Below, piece after piece: positions 36,797 to 48,363 of a stretch of DNA of 64,000 nt; the stretch's first letter is position 1, and the number at the start of each line of letters is the position of its first letter. The stretch comes from Deltaproteobacteria bacterium GWA2_38_16 (GTDB lineage Bacteria; Bdellovibrionota; JACOXK01; 2-02-FULL-40-11). A program made the position numbers and the translations under genes. The stretch is from assembly GCA_001797335.1 (NCBI GenBank), contig MGPE01000015.1, positions 79,419-143,418 of the forward strand, given 5' to 3'. The notes beneath the pieces are model-generated. The model ran no database searches. It saw only the letters and a list, made by a program, of their open reading frames with translations, and was not told the DNA's origin.

Positions 36797-39091
36797 ATGG
36801 ACAATCCATCAAGGCTCATTGTTTTGACACTTATGGTTATGGTGTGTGTTTTTTCTGTCGTTCTCATCTTTAAAGGAGAATTTAGGGAATATAAAGAGCG
36901 TGAAGTTGCCAAAGAAAAAATTTCACCTCAAAAACAAGAAGTCGCTAAACAAGAAAACATCCAATGGACGCCTTCTGTGTTGCCTCCTACACCCATCGAC
37001 CGCACCCCAGCTGTTATTGCACAAGAAGAAAAAAAATATGAAGAAATACCTGAGGACCCCAGGGAAATTATAAATCGCATGACAGATAATGAAGAATTTG
37101 AAGTCACTCGCAATGAACGTGGCCAAAAAATTATTGCTAATGATGTTATTGTAGCATTCTCCCGAGGCACTTCTTCATCCGAAGTAGAAAGCTTAGAAAA
37201 CAGATATGATATGATTTTAAAATCCTATGATTCAGTTACTGGAACAGCACGCTTTAAAGTTTCTTCACAAAGCGTAGCCCCTCTTAAAACACTTCAAGAA
37301 CAAATTCAATCTGAGAATCCTAAAGTAAGATATAGCGAACCCAATTATGTCATGCATGCAGATCTTACTACACTCCCCACTGAACTTACTCAAATTAATA
37401 CATCAGGAGGAGGAGAAAATAAATTATGGTTTTTAAATAATTCATCCATAAGAACAATTTTAAGTGGCCGCACATTCCCTTCTGTAATCGGCGTAGATAT
37501 TGCCCACGGGCAATTCGCATCTCTTTATTCAGCTCAAAATCCATGTGCACTGATTGCGGTTATTGATTCCGGTTTTGATATCACTTATCCAGATCTTCAA
37601 GGACGGATTTGGACAAACACTAAAGAAATCAACAACAATAGTATTGATGATGATAACAATGGCTATAAAGATGATTATTATGGAGTTTCCACTGCATTTG
37701 GAGATGGAGATCCCAGAATTTCAATCGGAAATTATCGAACGCAAAGCTTTTCCACACAAGGGCAAACACTCACTAATATTTTAAATAAAATAATAGAGCT
37801 AGGTAATCAATCTGGAACAAATAATGAAGCACATGATCAATATTTCCGCATCCATCTAGATCTTTTTCACGGAACCGCTACTAGTAGCCTTATTGTCGCA
37901 AATGGAAATAATTATGGCCTTGGCACTCAAGGTGTCGGCGTATGCCAAACAGGGAAGGTAATGTTAATTCAATCTGCAAAATTAAAACTTGAAAATGGCA
38001 TCCCTACATTGCTGAGCGCTTCTGAAGCGATTGCAGCAGGTATTCGATATGCTGCGGATCATGGTGCTAAAGTTATTAATGCAAGCTTAGGAGGCCCGTG
38101 GTTTGATGATACAGTTTCAAATCCTACTGCCTTTCCCACAGCAAGATGTACTACATATAATCAAAATACGTTTATGGTCTCATCACCTTGTCATATTGTA
38201 GATGCTGTACAATATGCTAATTCAAAAGGAGCTATTCTCATTGCCTCTTCTGGAAATGATGGAGCGAATAACGATGCTCTCCCAAAATTCCCAGCCAATC
38301 TTTCTTATGAAACCCCAGCTTTGGATGTCATCGCTGTGGGTGCACATACAGCAGATGGTCACCGATGGAATCAGTCTAACTATGGAGAACATTCTGTAAC
38401 TTTGGTAGCTCCGGGTGAAAATATATTTACCCCTACTCTATCGAGTAACTTTCAAAACCAATTGCCAAGTGGATATACTTTAAGCTCTCTTTTTGGAAAA
38501 CTTTTTCCAGGCAACAATAATGTATATCCAGCTTCTCTTTATGTGTATGCTTCTGGAACCTCTGCATCTGCACCCCTCGTTTCTGCAGGTGCAGCCATGG
38601 TATATCAAAGACTCTTAGTTCGGTTCGGATCCGACGCAACAAAAGATTATGCAAAAGCCGTTAAAGATATACTTAAAAATAGTACTCTGTCATTGTCTTC
38701 ACTGGGAGCATCCCAAGATGCCATTAATAGCATGGATAAAAAGTCGCAAACAGGAGCTTCCATTTTAGATATTAAAGGAAGTTTAGAAATGACACAAAGG
38801 TACGCTAGCCTAGATACTCTTGATATTGTTGGGAGTAATTTTACAACTACCGGAAGTGGAACTGATAATCCAGTCAGCGATGGTGGAAGTGGGGGAACAG
38901 GTATTACGGCTGGTGGTGATAGTGGAGGAGGCGGTGGTGGGGGTGGATGTGGATATATCGACACGGGCGATCACAACAACAATACACCCTCGGGCAATTG
39001 GCCGATACTGGTGCTCTATTTTATTCCTTTAGTATTGTGGCTCAGGAAAAGAGCCTTGGTTATGCAACGATGGAGTAACCGCCGTCGATAA
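36797..39091 (+). CDS. S8 family (subtilisin-like) serine protease with Gly-rich linker and C-terminal TM/basic tail
   Basis: AVIDSGFD, HGTATSSLI, ASGTSASAPLVSAG; C-terminal GGGGGGGGCGY...WPILVLYFIPLVLWLRKR. Confidence 0.88.
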   Translation: MDNPSRLIVLTLMVMVCVFSVVLIFKGEFREYKEREVAKEKISPQKQEVAKQENIQWTPSVLPPTPIDRTPAVIAQEEKKYEEIPEDPREIINRMTDNEEFEVTRNERGQKIIANDVIVAFSRGTSSSEVESLENRYDMILKSYDSVTGTARFKVSSQSVAPLKTLQEQIQSENPKVRYSEPNYVMHADLTTLPTELTQINTSGGGENKLWFLNNSSIRTILSGRTFPSVIGVDIAHGQFASLYSAQNPCALIAVIDSGFDITYPDLQGRIWTNTKEINNNSIDDDNNGYKDDYYGVSTAFGDGDPRISIGNYRTQSFSTQGQTLTNILNKIIELGNQSGTNNEAHDQYFRIHLDLFHGTATSSLIVANGNNYGLGTQGVGVCQTGKVMLIQSAKLKLENGIPTLLSASEAIAAGIRYAADHGAKVINASLGGPWFDDTVSNPTAFPTARCTTYNQNTFMVSSPCHIVDAVQYANSKGAILIASSGNDGANNDALPKFPANLSYETPALDVIAVGAHTADGHRWNQSNYGEHSVTLVAPGENIFTPTLSSNFQNQLPSGYTLSSLFGKLFPGNNNVYPASLYVYASGTSASAPLVSAGAAMVYQRLLVRFGSDATKDYAKAVKDILKNSTLSLSSLGASQDAINSMDKKSQTGASILDIKGSLEMTQRYASLDTLDIVGSNFTTTGSGTDNPVSDGGSGGTGITAGGDSGGGGGGGGCGYIDTGDHNNNTPSGNWPILVLYFIPLVLWLRKRALVMQRWSNRRR

Positions 39092-39803
39092 TAATAGTTT
39101 GTCCGTGAATCATTTCTGAAAGATCACTGCAGAGAAATAAAGCTACTTTCGCTACATCTTTGGGCTCTACGAGCCTGCCGGCAGGAGTTTTTTGTTGAGA
39201 GTTTGAAATCAACTGATCTCGATTAGAAAAATGTTTTAACGCATCGGTATCGACTACTCCGGCGGAAATCGCATTGACATTAATTTTTTTAGAAGCCAGC
39301 TCTTGAGCCAAGTGCCGAACAATGGATTCCAACGCTGCCTTTGATGCTCCCACCAAGGTGTAATTGGGAATAGCCCGCACAGAACCCAGACTTGAAATTC
39401 CAATAATTTTTCCCCCATTTTTCATGAGAGGAACTGCTTTTTGAGCCAATGCCAAAAGAGCCCAGCTATTAATGTCCAATGTCCAATGCCAATGGTGAAG
39501 CGTAAGCTCCATCGGAGGTTTTAATACACCAGAAGCCGCATTACTAACCACAATATCTAAAGCACCCCACTCTTTTTGAATGACTTCAAACATGGAAGAC
39601 ACATCTTTTTCATTAGATACATTGCCCTTTAACAGCAAGGGTGGTTTTTTTAAATTTTTTGCAACATCTTCTGCTGCTTTTTTATTTCGTAAAAAATTAA
39701 TGGCTACGTCACAGCCGGCTTGAGAGAGTTCTTCTGCAATGGCTCGGCCAATACCGCGTGAACCCCCAGTTACCAACGCTTTTTTGCCTTTAAGTTCAAT
39801 CAT
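39060..39803 (-). CDS. SDR family oxidoreductase
   Basis: ALVTGGSRGIGRAIAEEL; VSNAASG; C-terminal IIDGGYSI. Confidence 0.88.
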   Translation of the reverse strand: MIELKGKKALVTGGSRGIGRAIAEELSQAGCDVAINFLRNKKAAEDVAKNLKKPPLLLKGNVSNEKDVSSMFEVIQKEWGALDIVVSNAASGVLKPPMELTLHHWHWTLDINSWALLALAQKAVPLMKNGGKIIGISSLGSVRAIPNYTLVGASKAALESIVRHLAQELASKKINVNAISAGVVDTDALKHFSNRDQLISNSQQKTPAGRLVEPKDVAKVALFLCSDLSEMIHGQTIIIDGGYSIVA

Positions 39804-39822
39804 CAAAAACACCCTAACAAAT

Positions 39823-39854
39823 AAAAAAGGGAGATTCAACAGAATCTCCCTTTT
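39823..39854 (-). terminator. hairpin terminator downstream of groEL
   Basis: AAAAAAGGGAGATTC-AACA-GAATCTCCCTTTT; lies beyond the groEL stop with the palindromic repeat in between. Confidence 0.6.
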
Positions 39855-39856
39855 CC

Positions 39857-39884
39857 TGGATCCCGGATCAAGTCCGGGATGACG
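39857..39884. repeat. GTCATCCCGGAC-type palindromic repeat, intergenic
   Basis: tggatcccggatcaagtccgggatgacg. Confidence 0.85.
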
Positions 39885-39896
39885 AATTTTTTCGGC

Positions 39897-41875
<1,979 letters not shown>

Positions 41876-41898
41876 TTACCTCCTTATATATAAGCCGC

Positions 41899-41926
41899 TA
41901 ATATATGCATATTTTACCGGCTGTCA
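41899..41926 (-). promoter_or_regulatory. sigma-70-like promoter for groESL
   Basis: minus strand TTGACA-N16-TATATT upstream of groES. Confidence 0.5.
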
Positions 41927-41980
41927 AGGGGGATGAAAAAAAGATGACTTTAAGCAGGTTTAGCCTTATATTACGACGTT

Positions 41981-42838
41981 ATGGCCAAAAATCATCATCT
42001 TCCTAAAGTTATCTCTCCCCCTGAGAAATATATGCAAGAAGTTCTACAATATCCGCTACTTACAAAAGAAGAAGAGATGGGTCTTGCCGTAAAATGGTTT
42101 AAAGATAAAGACCTTGAAGCCGCTCATAAACTGGTTATTTCTAATCTTAGATTTGTCATTAAAATTGCCAATGAATATGCAGGATACGGATTAAAACTCA
42201 TGGATATTATCCAAGAAGGAAATATCGGACTCATGCGGGCTGTCAAAACCTATAACCCTTATAAAGACACAAGACTCATTACCTATGCCGTGTGGTGGAT
42301 ACGATCCTATATCCATGACTATATTCAAAAAAACTGGAGTGTGGTTAAAATTGGGACTACCCAGGCGCAACGAAAATTATTTTACCGCCTTCAAAAAGAA
42401 AAAGAAGCTTTAGATCAATTAGACATTGAAGGAACCCCTAAACTTTTGGCCCAAAAATTAGGGGTTCGAGAAAAAGATGTGATTGAAATGGATCAACGGA
42501 TGATGCATGGACGAGATGTTTCCTTGGATGCGCCTATTAACAAAGATGATGAAGATAAACACACCCGGATTGATTTTATTGTAGACCAACAGGGCAATGT
42601 CGAGCAAGCACTCTCTGAACACGAAGAAGAAATCAATTTAAAAAACACCATGAATGAGTTTCAAAAAACATTAAAAGACAGAGATCTTTTTATTTTTAAA
42701 AAAAGGCTAATTGCTGAAAAACCCATGACACTTCAAGCCATTGCCGATAAATATAAAATTTCTAAAGAACGGGCCAGACAACTGGAAGAAAAAATTAAAA
42801 AGAATTTAAAAACCTTTCTGTCGAGTTTATCGAAATAG
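41981..42838 (+). CDS. rpoH: RNA polymerase sigma factor, sigma-32 family
   Basis: DIIQEGNIGLMRAV; QKNWSVVKIGTTQAQRKLFYRL (RpoH-box-like). Confidence 0.85.
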   Translation: MAKNHHLPKVISPPEKYMQEVLQYPLLTKEEEMGLAVKWFKDKDLEAAHKLVISNLRFVIKIANEYAGYGLKLMDIIQEGNIGLMRAVKTYNPYKDTRLITYAVWWIRSYIHDYIQKNWSVVKIGTTQAQRKLFYRLQKEKEALDQLDIEGTPKLLAQKLGVREKDVIEMDQRMMHGRDVSLDAPINKDDEDKHTRIDFIVDQQGNVEQALSEHEEEINLKNTMNEFQKTLKDRDLFIFKKRLIAEKPMTLQAIADKYKISKERARQLEEKIKKNLKTFLSSLSK

Positions 42839-45800
42839 GGACATCAGTAACGGCTCTCGTTGAGACAGAAGATACTGATAGGCTTGCATTTTTTGAAGTG
42901 CTCGCCCCAAAGGTCCATGCCAACCTACCCAGCCGCCAAACCAATGATTAAAAAATTTCTCGGTTCGTATATTAGCCATGAGCCATACCAATTCATCTCG
43001 AGGATAAAGGCGATCTAAATTCTCAGCAAAATAGAACACCTCTAGATTCACCATAACGTCTTTAAACCGATCTTTAAATGCTAACTCACTAACTTTAGCC
43101 ACAGGAGATTCTTTTAAAACTAACAGGGCTTCTTCATACAGTTTTAATTGCACAACAAGAAGCTGACGTTCTTGAACCCTTTTTGTATTATTTTTAAGAA
43201 CTAATTTTGTCTGATCCCACGTCGCTGCTTTCCCAAAATTCGCCTCATGAAAAGACAGCTGACGCTTTAATAGGAAAATCCATTTCTCCACATATTTTTT
43301 AAGTTGTGGGACGGTCATCGATCGGTCAACAGCATTTAAATACGCTGCTTTTAATTCCCCCCCTGAAAGCATTAAAAGTTCATTGCCCGGTTTAAATGTC
43401 CAAAACCGGGTGGGCACAGAAAGTTTTCCCAAAGCAGAGGTAATTCCCACCCTTCGCGTCAAGGGAAGATATTGACTATACATACCATATCCAAAATTGA
43501 GCATCCCCTTTACAAAAGCAATTTGGATGGGAGCAAAGAGCAAAAAACTCCCCTGAGTAATTCTAAGCTCTAAACGACTTTTAATGATATCTCGAATTTC
43601 TCTTCCTGGATTTTTTGGGTCTTGACTATCGTGGTGCGCCTTTAAGACATCCACCACAGTGGCCGTTTGATCACTCCCCTCTGATTGCGTATCATACCAA
43701 TGTTCCAACGCTTCTACCGAATATCCTTCATCCCAAAATAAGCGTTTGGAATCTTGGGCCATCCACCACATGGCAAAGGGAGCAGCCCCAATACCAAACA
43801 CTTCAGACACTTTTAAAATACCATGAGGTACGCGTGGCATAAATCGTCCCCCTAACCATCTAGGCAGGCGAGACATAGGACCCGATAAAAAGGAAAGGCC
43901 AATAATGGTTAAAAAACCATAGCCCACCGCATTGTGAAAAGTCCCTTGATGAGAAACCTGCTCTTGAAAAGTATGAATCATGTCATCGTTAATCTTTGAA
44001 AAACCTTGGGAATCAGACACGCGAGAAAACGCTGCATAGCGAAAAAAAGAATTCGCCAGTAAAAATTTCATTCCCTCTTCAGAATTTAAATCTAACTGGC
44101 AAAAACGATCAAGTTCATATTCCACCTTGGTCTTTAAATCCCAAACGGCCCTTTGAACAAGATCTATTAAAATATCCTCAGACTCTCGATTGTCTTGGGC
44201 CAAAAGAAGTTGTTGATAGAGAGGGGCTTTAGAACCCATATATTTTATTTCTGTATCTAAAATAGGTTCTTGGGCCAAATAGCGGGCTTTCATAATTTCT
44301 TCAAACTGAATTCTTTTTTTAGGGTCCACAAAAAGACTCGCTAAAAATTGATAGTGATCAAGCCCCAAGGTTTGTGCCACTCTAATCACATCTTTTTTAG
44401 TCTGCGCTTCTCCCTCAAATGTCTTTAACCATTCTTGGTATCGATGATAAGCAGCATCATAAGTACTCCCCTCACTGGGGAATAATATTTTTTCAATCTC
44501 ATCAAAGGAATCTTTAGAAAAAGCCTCTCTTAAATCACCAGCAAAAACCAATGTTGCCAATCTAAAATTGTCTGGCGTATCTTCTACCGGAGAAAGTTTT
44601 AACCCATTCTTAAGATCACGAATACGTTGATCTTGCTCAGATATTTTTTTAGACATGTCTAGGGCATGCTCTAAAAGCCGCTGAGCAGATACTTTTGGAT
44701 TCATCTGATCAGCGACCATCTGTTCCACTTCTTTTACCTGTTGCGCGGCTGTTTCATGATGCTTCGTAATTTTAGTGGATAGTTCTAAAAAATCATCTTG
44801 ATGATCCCGAACTGTTTCTTCAACCAAAGCTAACAATTTCTCTTGGGTATCAGGCATCACCTCTGCACCGGAATCCACCAAAATTCTTTCAATCGATACT
44901 GATAAAAGAAGTTTCTTGGCTTTTAAAATATTTTGAAAAATATTTTTTTGAGAATATTGTTGAAATACCCAACTTAATCCATAACGTGCAAATAAATTTT
45001 CCATCGATTGAAGAGTGAATGTTAAATTATGAATAAGCTCCTGAGACATTTCACTGCTCACCTTTTCTAAGACCTCATACTCCCCTTTCCAAGCAGGAAT
45101 CATGCCAATGAGTTTTTGAGAAAGAAGATCTGAGGCTAAGACTGGAATCACTATTTCAGGATCACTACTCAATTTCATATAAAATTGTGCATCTAAAAGA
45201 GCTCGACTCGGAACATTTTTTCTTTCTTCTAAAAGGCTAGGAATGCTCAAAGGATGAATGCTAAAATAATGATTTTGGCAGAATAAAGGAAGAATAGACA
45301 CTCGTTGCCCAACAGGAAACCGCTCTCTCATCCACAGACTATCTAGGTGTACCCACCGATTGATGTATAAATCAATGGCGGCTCTTCTTAAAAGATTCTT
45401 CCAGTGTATTTCATCCGGTATTTCTCCCAAAGCTTCTTGCTCAATGTCCATGTCTTCAGAAAGCCTAGGAATAATTTTACTGCCCACTACATGATAATTT
45501 TGACGAGAAACAAATTGGTCAAAATCTTTTTTTCCAATGTCATTTAATTCTAGATTAAAACTATCAAAAAGAGAGAGGTCTTTATGCTCATCTTTTTCAT
45601 GAGCCAGAATTTGCATTTTTTTAAATGCTTTCAGAGTTTCTTGAAATTCCCAAAATACTTTTTCTTTCGAAATCAGAGAAAATGTTTCTAGTGCTTCACT
45701 GTTTTTATCCCAAAATACTCGTTGCTGAACATTTAACTTTCCAAATTTTTTAAAATCTTGGCTAAGACTATTTTCAAATTCAGAAATTAAAAAAGAGGAG

Positions 45801-46090
45801 GAAGCAGATTCCCAATCAATCGCTGGAGTATTTAAAATACGCTGGGCACTATTTTTAAGCCTTTGAAAAGATTCGGCCGTCAGCTCTTTATTGACTTTGT
45901 CTTGAAGCTCAAAAAAGTCATTCAAAATTCTTTCCCGAGAAGAATTTAGAATAACAACTTCGGATTCTTCCTCTTTATCCCCAAAAATTCCCCTTAAATC
46001 ATCTTCATTCTCTTTTTCATTGGCTAAGATTTGAGAAATCGGAGAAAGAATAAACGCAAGAATTAAAAACAACGAAAAACACTTTTTCAT
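42827..46090 (-). CDS. large secreted/membrane protein of unknown function
   Basis: signal peptide MKKCFSLFLILAFILSPISQILA; internal hydrophobic segments. Confidence 0.65.
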   Translation of the reverse strand: MKKCFSLFLILAFILSPISQILANEKENEDDLRGIFGDKEEESEVVILNSSRERILNDFFELQDKVNKELTAESFQRLKNSAQRILNTPAIDWESASSSFLISEFENSLSQDFKKFGKLNVQQRVFWDKNSEALETFSLISKEKVFWEFQETLKAFKKMQILAHEKDEHKDLSLFDSFNLELNDIGKKDFDQFVSRQNYHVVGSKIIPRLSEDMDIEQEALGEIPDEIHWKNLLRRAAIDLYINRWVHLDSLWMRERFPVGQRVSILPLFCQNHYFSIHPLSIPSLLEERKNVPSRALLDAQFYMKLSSDPEIVIPVLASDLLSQKLIGMIPAWKGEYEVLEKVSSEMSQELIHNLTFTLQSMENLFARYGLSWVFQQYSQKNIFQNILKAKKLLLSVSIERILVDSGAEVMPDTQEKLLALVEETVRDHQDDFLELSTKITKHHETAAQQVKEVEQMVADQMNPKVSAQRLLEHALDMSKKISEQDQRIRDLKNGLKLSPVEDTPDNFRLATLVFAGDLREAFSKDSFDEIEKILFPSEGSTYDAAYHRYQEWLKTFEGEAQTKKDVIRVAQTLGLDHYQFLASLFVDPKKRIQFEEIMKARYLAQEPILDTEIKYMGSKAPLYQQLLLAQDNRESEDILIDLVQRAVWDLKTKVEYELDRFCQLDLNSEEGMKFLLANSFFRYAAFSRVSDSQGFSKINDDMIHTFQEQVSHQGTFHNAVGYGFLTIIGLSFLSGPMSRLPRWLGGRFMPRVPHGILKVSEVFGIGAAPFAMWWMAQDSKRLFWDEGYSVEALEHWYDTQSEGSDQTATVVDVLKAHHDSQDPKNPGREIRDIIKSRLELRITQGSFLLFAPIQIAFVKGMLNFGYGMYSQYLPLTRRVGITSALGKLSVPTRFWTFKPGNELLMLSGGELKAAYLNAVDRSMTVPQLKKYVEKWIFLLKRQLSFHEANFGKAATWDQTKLVLKNNTKRVQERQLLVVQLKLYEEALLVLKESPVAKVSELAFKDRFKDVMVNLEVFYFAENLDRLYPRDELVWLMANIRTEKFFNHWFGGWVGWHGPLGRALQKMQAYQYLLSQREPLLMSLFR

Positions 46091-46091
46091 T

Positions 46092-47309
46092 TTATTTTGG
46101 CTTCTTCGCCTCACGAAATACTTCTCTTAAAAAGATATCTCGAATGGAAGCCCAGTTTCTCTCACCCAATATTTCACCTTCAGTTTCCACCATAAAAAGA
46201 GCCAAAGCGGTTTTTAAATTTTCATTATTTTCCAAATGCCGCGCATCAACTTCTACCACTCCTTCTAAAGAAGAACGCATCTCTCTTAAGGCTCGAACAA
46301 TATCGGGAGCTTCAGACATTCGTTCAATAAAGGAACGACTAAAAAAATCAGCCAAGATTTCTTGATTTGCTTTATCTAAATTAGAAATCCGTGTTCTCCC
46401 AGATTCTGAGCGGACATTGTGCATAACATCTCTTAATGCCCCCAAGAGTCGGCTACTTCTTGCGATGCGAAAACTATACACCGCTCGCTCATAATAATTC
46501 CCTCGACAAAAGTCATTCATCATTTCAAAAGCCAGTGATTTATCTTTAGACATTAAATCTTCAACCAATGATTGCAACACCGATAGAGAATCTTCTGAAA
46601 AAACTCTCAAGATAGCAGAAACACTTTTCTTTTCAGAACTTAACGTTATGACACACAAAACCGATTTTTCTGAGAGATAGTCCAACGCTCTAATTTGAAT
46701 CTGGTAAACTCCTTTGGGTTTTGAAGATAGGAGTCTTGGAGTCCCTTCATAGTTCCATGTATAAGTTCTCCCTTCAGAAGAAAAATGTTTTTCTTGAAAT
46801 AAAGATTCAACCGAACTACGCCATTTCAGGGTTTCTCGAACTGTAGGAAGATCCATGGGGTGTTCTACGGTAGAACTTTGAAATCCCCCTTCTGTCTGTA
46901 AAATCCTCAAGATTTTTGTTACATCTCTTGTATCTGTAAAATCAATAAATTCCGATAAAAAATGAGTACGAGAAGGTCCTCCATCAATTTCAACTTCTAC
47001 TTGAACTCGCCCCATGTGAGATCCTCGAATCACTTGGGTTAAGGAAGCAGGTGTTAAAAATTTTACTTTAAAGTTTTTCCCAGATTCCCTGAGGGTAAAT
47101 ACCTGATGCGTTTCCCCTTCTTGCGCTTGAGCATATCCATAGGATCTTAAAATTTCACTGATTGAACGATAAGAATCATCGTCACTAAAAAAGGTCTCAA
47201 AAGGTCGAACCGGAGGAAAATCATCTAATCCCTGTGGCTCTAGTTGAGCCAGAGCAGTTTGTCCCCCCAATACGATGATCGCACATAAGAAAAATTTAAA
47301 TTGTTTCAT
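46092..47309 (-). CDS. secreted protein of unknown function
   Basis: signal peptide MKQFKFFLCAIIVLGGQTALA; directly before the previous gene. Confidence 0.65.
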   Translation of the reverse strand: MKQFKFFLCAIIVLGGQTALAQLEPQGLDDFPPVRPFETFFSDDDSYRSISEILRSYGYAQAQEGETHQVFTLRESGKNFKVKFLTPASLTQVIRGSHMGRVQVEVEIDGGPSRTHFLSEFIDFTDTRDVTKILRILQTEGGFQSSTVEHPMDLPTVRETLKWRSSVESLFQEKHFSSEGRTYTWNYEGTPRLLSSKPKGVYQIQIRALDYLSEKSVLCVITLSSEKKSVSAILRVFSEDSLSVLQSLVEDLMSKDKSLAFEMMNDFCRGNYYERAVYSFRIARSSRLLGALRDVMHNVRSESGRTRISNLDKANQEILADFFSRSFIERMSEAPDIVRALREMRSSLEGVVEVDARHLENNENLKTALALFMVETEGEILGERNWASIRDIFLREVFREAKKPK

Positions 47310-47348
47310 GGATAATCCCCTCCCTGTTCGTTAAACTCAAGGCAAGAT

Positions 47349-47366
47349 AAGCAAAATTTAGACCAT
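47349..47366 (-). promoter_or_regulatory. weaker sigma-54 promoter candidate
   Basis: minus strand TGGTCTAAATTTTGCT; GG-N10-GC spacing. Confidence 0.3.
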
Positions 47367-47462
47367 TTTATATAGATGCAATAATTTTTATAACTATTTG
47401 AAATTGCTTAATATTTTAAACAATCCCTTATTCTATGCACCCTATAATTCTGTGTATCTTTT

Positions 47463-47740
47463 AGGCATTGTAAAAAGGTCATCCGAAAGTAATAGTAAAT
47501 TACTATGATAATAGTAGAGCTCACAAAGAGATACGAACCATGCTAGGAAGACAACGATGCACGTGCGAGGCGTACAGGGAAGTACGTTGAGAACGGGTGG
47601 AGGAAGCCCCTGACACAGCAGAGCGCACAGCGCGTATCTGAAGCGATTGGAGGCGGCGCGAGCGGACCCAAGGGAGCATATGCGACCGTATTCAAGAGAC
47701 GCTGCAAGCGGTTCGATGGAACGAGACGACGAGTGAAGCG
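47463..47740. repeat. repeat-rich noncoding region downstream of tRNA-Cys, degenerate relative of the 7906 element
   Basis: aggcattgtaaaaaggt and gaggcgtacagggaagtacgttga compare with aggctgttcaaaaaggt and gaggcgtacttaaacggtacgttga at 7906. Confidence 0.5.
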
Positions 47741-47812
47741 AGGCGGCGAGCGGAATCGAACCGCTGCATGTCAGTTTTGCAGACTGACGCCTTACCACTT
47801 GGCAACGCCGCC
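47741..47812 (-). tRNA. tRNA-Cys(GCA)
   Basis: GGCGGCGTTGCCAAGTGGTAAGGCGTCAGTCTGCAAAACTGACATGCAGCGGTTCGATTCCGCTCGCCGCCT. Confidence 0.93.
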
Positions 47813-47887
47813 CAATAGAAAGAAGGTTTATTGTTAGTTTATTCGCTTGCATTTTTCAATAAGAAAAGCAAGATAAGTCCCCATCAT

Positions 47888-48289
47888 ATGCATTATCTCA
47901 CAACTAAAATTATGTTTTCTGCTTATCACAGACTTTGGAATCCTGAATTCTCTCAAGAAAAAAATGAAGAAATTTTTCAAGAATGTTTCCGGGGGCATGG
48001 GCACAATTATGTTTTAGAAGTCACCATTCAAGGAGAAGTCGATCCACACACGGGAATGGTCATGGATATTAAACGCTTAAAAAAATTTCTCATGAAAGAA
48101 ATCCATACATTAGTGGATCATAAAAATTTAAACTCTGATGTTGAATTTCTAAAAGATATTATTCCAACAGCAGAAAACATGTGCACTTCTCTTTGGAAAA
48201 TCATTTCAGAAAAATTAAAAGAAGCCAAGCTTTATCGTCTTAAACTCTTCGAATCTGAAAACAATATTGTTGAATATTTTGGAAATTGA
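47888..48289 (+). CDS. queD: 6-carboxytetrahydropterin synthase / QueD-like
   Basis: FSAYHRL; CFRGHGHNYVLEV; VMDIKRLKKFL; LVDHKNLN; PTAENM. Confidence 0.85.
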   Translation: MHYLTTKIMFSAYHRLWNPEFSQEKNEEIFQECFRGHGHNYVLEVTIQGEVDPHTGMVMDIKRLKKFLMKEIHTLVDHKNLNSDVEFLKDIIPTAENMCTSLWKIISEKLKEAKLYRLKLFESENNIVEYFGN

Positions 48290-48296
48290 TCTATTT

Positions 48297-48314
48297 TTGG
48301 GCACATAAATTGCA
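48297..48314 (+). promoter_or_regulatory. sigma-54 promoter candidate
   Basis: TTGGGCAC-ATAAA-TTGCA; GG-N10-GC. Confidence 0.55.
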
Positions 48315-48363
48315 TAATCTTTGAAAAAATATGAAACCTATAAATAAATCACCTTGTAACAAG

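Noticed and set aside
38647-38964. 105-aa minus-strand ORF with PPPPPPPP
   Set aside because: Antisense of the Gly-rich linker of the subtilase.
41876-41960. CIRCE/HrcA operator before groESL
   Set aside because: No TTAGCACTC-N9-GAGTGCTAA; a sigma-70-like promoter is seen instead.
47442-47852. 136-aa minus-strand ORF
   Set aside because: Overlaps tRNA-Cys and the repeat-rich tract; no coding signature.
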